Shown here: piece after piece, positions 6,445 to 7,921 of the stretch
Layout: every line of letters starts with the position of its first letter
How positions within the stretch are numbered: position 1 is the stretch's first letter
Assembly (NCBI GenBank): GCA_002414145.1
Contig: DHYP01000055.1
Location: 20,683-28,603, forward strand
Reading direction: 5' to 3'
Source: Methylophilaceae bacterium UBA5127
GTDB lineage: Bacteria > Pseudomonadota > Gammaproteobacteria > Burkholderiales > Methylophilaceae
DNA: 7,921 nt
Translations under genes and position numbers: made by a program
Notes under the pieces: model-generated
The model's database searches: none
What the model saw: only the letters and a program-made list of their open reading frames with translations
Told to the model about the DNA's origin: nothing

Positions 6445-7698
6445 ATGAATACAGAAAACAAGCTAAAACAAATCATCTTTAATAAACGCATGCTGATATG
6501 TGTTTTTACAGGCTTCAGCTCCGGATTGCCCTTGTACATCCTCATTAGTCTGTTGCCAGCGTGGTTGCGCTCGGAAGGCGTAGATTTAAAAGCGATTGGC
6601 TTATTTTCACTTATCAGCCTACCTTTTACTTGGAAATTTATTTGGGCACCTTTGTTCGACCGCTATACTCTACCGATGGGGCGTAGGCGGGGTTGGCTGA
6701 TTACTACACAGGTTGCACTATTGCTCAGCATTCCTGTTTTTGGTTATTTACATGCAAAACTGGATATTTGGACGATTGCTTATCTGGCAACGACAGTTGC
6801 ATTTTTTAGTGCTAGCCAAGACATCGTGCTCGATGCTTATCGCCGAGAACTGTTACCAGATGTTGAATTAGGGCTGGGTAACGTCATCCATGTCAATGCT
6901 TACAAAATTGCGGGGCTGATTCCAGGCTCGCTTTCACTCATTTTAGCGGACCATTTACCTTGGCATAGTGTGTTTATGATTACTGCACTATTCATGCTAC
7001 CAGGGATTGTCATGACGCTATTAGTCAAAGAACCAGCCATTAAACAGGGCGCACCAAAAACGCTTAGAGAGGCGGTGGTTGAGCCATTTCATGAGTTTAT
7101 TTCTCGCAATGGCCTCCAGACAGCGCTCGTCATCTTAGCGTTTATCTTCCTCTACAAGCTAGGTGACAGCATGGCAACTGCACTCGCCACGCCATTCTAT
7201 TTAGACATGGGCTTTAGTAAAACTGAGATTGGGCTAATCGCCAAAAATGCTGGCCTCTGGTCGAGTGTTGCAGGAGGTATATTAGGTGGTATCTGGATGA
7301 TTAAATTAGGTATTAACCGGGCGTTGTGGGTATTTGGAGCAGTACAAATGCTCTCTATTTTGGGTTTTGCCTGGCTAGCCAATATCGGACACAATTTATT
7401 CGCACTTGGCTTTACAATTGGATTTGAAGCATTTGGCGTAGGCTTAGGTACAGCGGCATTCGTGGCCTATATCGCTCAAACCACTCACCCCCTCTATACC
7501 GCTACGCAATTTGCATTATTCACCAGTTTGGCTGCAGTGCCCCGTACCATTTTTAACTCACTCACAGGCTATTTGGCAGAACACTTAGGCTGGGTAAACT
7601 TTTACATACTCTGCTTTGGATTAGCGCTTCCTGGCATGCTGTTGTTATTGAAAATTGCACCTTGGCATAGCTCCAAAGAAATTACACATACGATGTAA
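6445..7698 (+). CDS. ampG: AmpG-type muropeptide permease (major facilitator superfamily)
   Basis: This 417-residue inner-membrane protein has about 12 hydrophobic segments and the sequence signature of AmpG, which imports GlcNAc-anhydroMurNAc peptides from the periplasm for cell-wall recycling. Signature blocks are GFSSGLPL (23-30) in helix 1, WAPLFDRYT (67-75) with GRRRGW (79-84) in the first cytoplasmic loop, and SQDIVLDAYRRELLP (124-138). It is shorter than E. coli AmpG (491 residues) and lacks long C-terminal extra helices, as in many AmpG homologues. The start at 6445 puts the usual short cytoplasmic tail before helix 1; a modest AAGAAA site lies eight bases upstream. No ampC, ampD or ampR lies beside it in the window, so only the recycling role is supported. 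It is divergent from the hydroxylase operon, and a secreted DUF1223 gene follows by 51 bp without a terminator. A related MFS permease of other specificity cannot be excluded. Confidence 0.85.
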   Translation: MNTENKLKQIIFNKRMLICVFTGFSSGLPLYILISLLPAWLRSEGVDLKAIGLFSLISLPFTWKFIWAPLFDRYTLPMGRRRGWLITTQVALLLSIPVFGYLHAKLDIWTIAYLATTVAFFSASQDIVLDAYRRELLPDVELGLGNVIHVNAYKIAGLIPGSLSLILADHLPWHSVFMITALFMLPGIVMTLLVKEPAIKQGAPKTLREAVVEPFHEFISRNGLQTALVILAFIFLYKLGDSMATALATPFYLDMGFSKTEIGLIAKNAGLWSSVAGGILGGIWMIKLGINRALWVFGAVQMLSILGFAWLANIGHNLFALGFTIGFEAFGVGLGTAAFVAYIAQTTHPLYTATQFALFTSLAAVPRTIFNSLTGYLAEHLGWVNFYILCFGLALPGMLLLLKIAPWHSSKEITHTM

Positions 7699-7737
7699 GG
7701 TATTCTGCAAATTAAAGACTAAGGTTCATATCGCCAT

Positions 7738-7743
7738 GAGGAG
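7738..7743 (+). promoter_or_regulatory. Ribosome-binding site of the DUF1223 gene
   Basis: GAGGAG lies six bases before the ATG at 7750, a near-ideal arrangement that fixes the start of the truncated gene. The ATG at 7736, which overlaps this site, is out of frame with it. Confidence 0.75.
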
Positions 7744-7749
7744 CCAGCC

Positions 7750-7921
7750 ATGTCTTTTAAATCTATCGTTTCTAGCATTTTCACAAGCCTATTATTGCTG
7801 ACCCCGACCCAATTGTTTGCAGCAACATGCACCGCCCAAACTGATGCGCAAACAATCTCTTTGTTGGAACTCTACACCTCTGAGGGTTGTAGCAGCTGTC
7901 CTTCTGCTGACAAATGGCTAA
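7750..7921 (+). CDS. Secreted DUF1223 (thioredoxin-like) protein, 5' part, cut by window edge
   Basis: The first 57 codons are visible and the frame is still open at the window end. Residues 1-25 form a Sec signal peptide: Lys4, a hydrophobic core (about 10-18), and a likely cleavage site in LFAA, giving a mature start near TCTAQTDAQ. The next segment, LLELYTSEGCSSCPSADKWL, matches the start of DUF1223 domains, whose hallmark is VELFTSQGCSSCPPAD. Cys47 and Cys50 form the CxxC pair of a thioredoxin-like fold. The biochemical role of DUF1223 is not established; periplasmic redox or metal handling is only a guess from the fold. The gene follows ampG by 51 bp with no terminator between, so the two are probably cotranscribed. 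Confidence 0.85.
   Translation, partial: MSFKSIVSSIFTSLLLLTPTQLFAATCTAQTDAQTISLLELYTSEGCSSCPSADKWL

Noticed and set aside
1..7921. Mobile element, CRISPR array or tRNA gene
   Set aside because: No transposase, terminal inverted repeats, regularly spaced repeats or cloverleaf-like sequence was seen; all intervals except 6127-6444 are short and accounted for.

Overview
The window looks like a chromosomal segment of a Gram-negative methylotroph, most likely a betaproteobacterium of the Methylophilaceae (Methylotenera/Methylophilus type). This rests on a lanthanide-type methanol dehydrogenase (XoxF) followed by a small c551-type cytochrome, and on moderately AT-leaning DNA. It is a family-level inference from remembered sequences; no search was run.

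Layout. (1) Positions 1-1778, + strand: the 3' part of xoxF (its N-terminus lies outside the window) and, 20 bp later, a periplasmic cytochrome c of the c551/c552 class. An intrinsic terminator at 1807-1839 closes this unit. (2) Positions 1841-6126, - strand: a tight four-gene operon, read from right to left. It encodes a [2Fe-2S] small subunit, a Tat-exported molybdopterin large subunit of the isoquinoline 1-oxidoreductase (IorAB)-like branch of the xanthine oxidase family, an XdhC/CoxI maturation factor and a MocA-type molybdenum cofactor cytidylyltransferase. (3) Positions 6127-6444: a 318-bp divergent intergenic region with several inverted repeats, including a near-perfect 24-bp palindrome. 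(4) Positions 6445-7921, + strand: an AmpG-type muropeptide permease of the major facilitator superfamily, then the 5' end of a secreted DUF1223 thioredoxin-like protein cut by the window edge.

How it works together. XoxF oxidises methanol in the periplasm and hands electrons to a c-type cytochrome; the adjacent c551-like protein is the obvious candidate. The convergent operon encodes a complete molybdenum hydroxylase together with enzymes to make its cytosine-dinucleotide cofactor and install it before Tat export. The hydroxylase has no FAD subunit and no cytochrome subunit, so it probably also donates electrons to a separate periplasmic carrier. A testable idea is that it oxidises aldehydes, possibly formaldehyde produced by XoxF, or N-heterocycles, with the neighbouring cytochrome as shared acceptor. 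The substrate cannot be read from the sequence.

The ampG-DUF1223 pair appears unrelated to methanol oxidation and belongs to envelope and peptidoglycan turnover. I saw no tRNA, rRNA, CRISPR array, insertion sequence or frameshifted gene.
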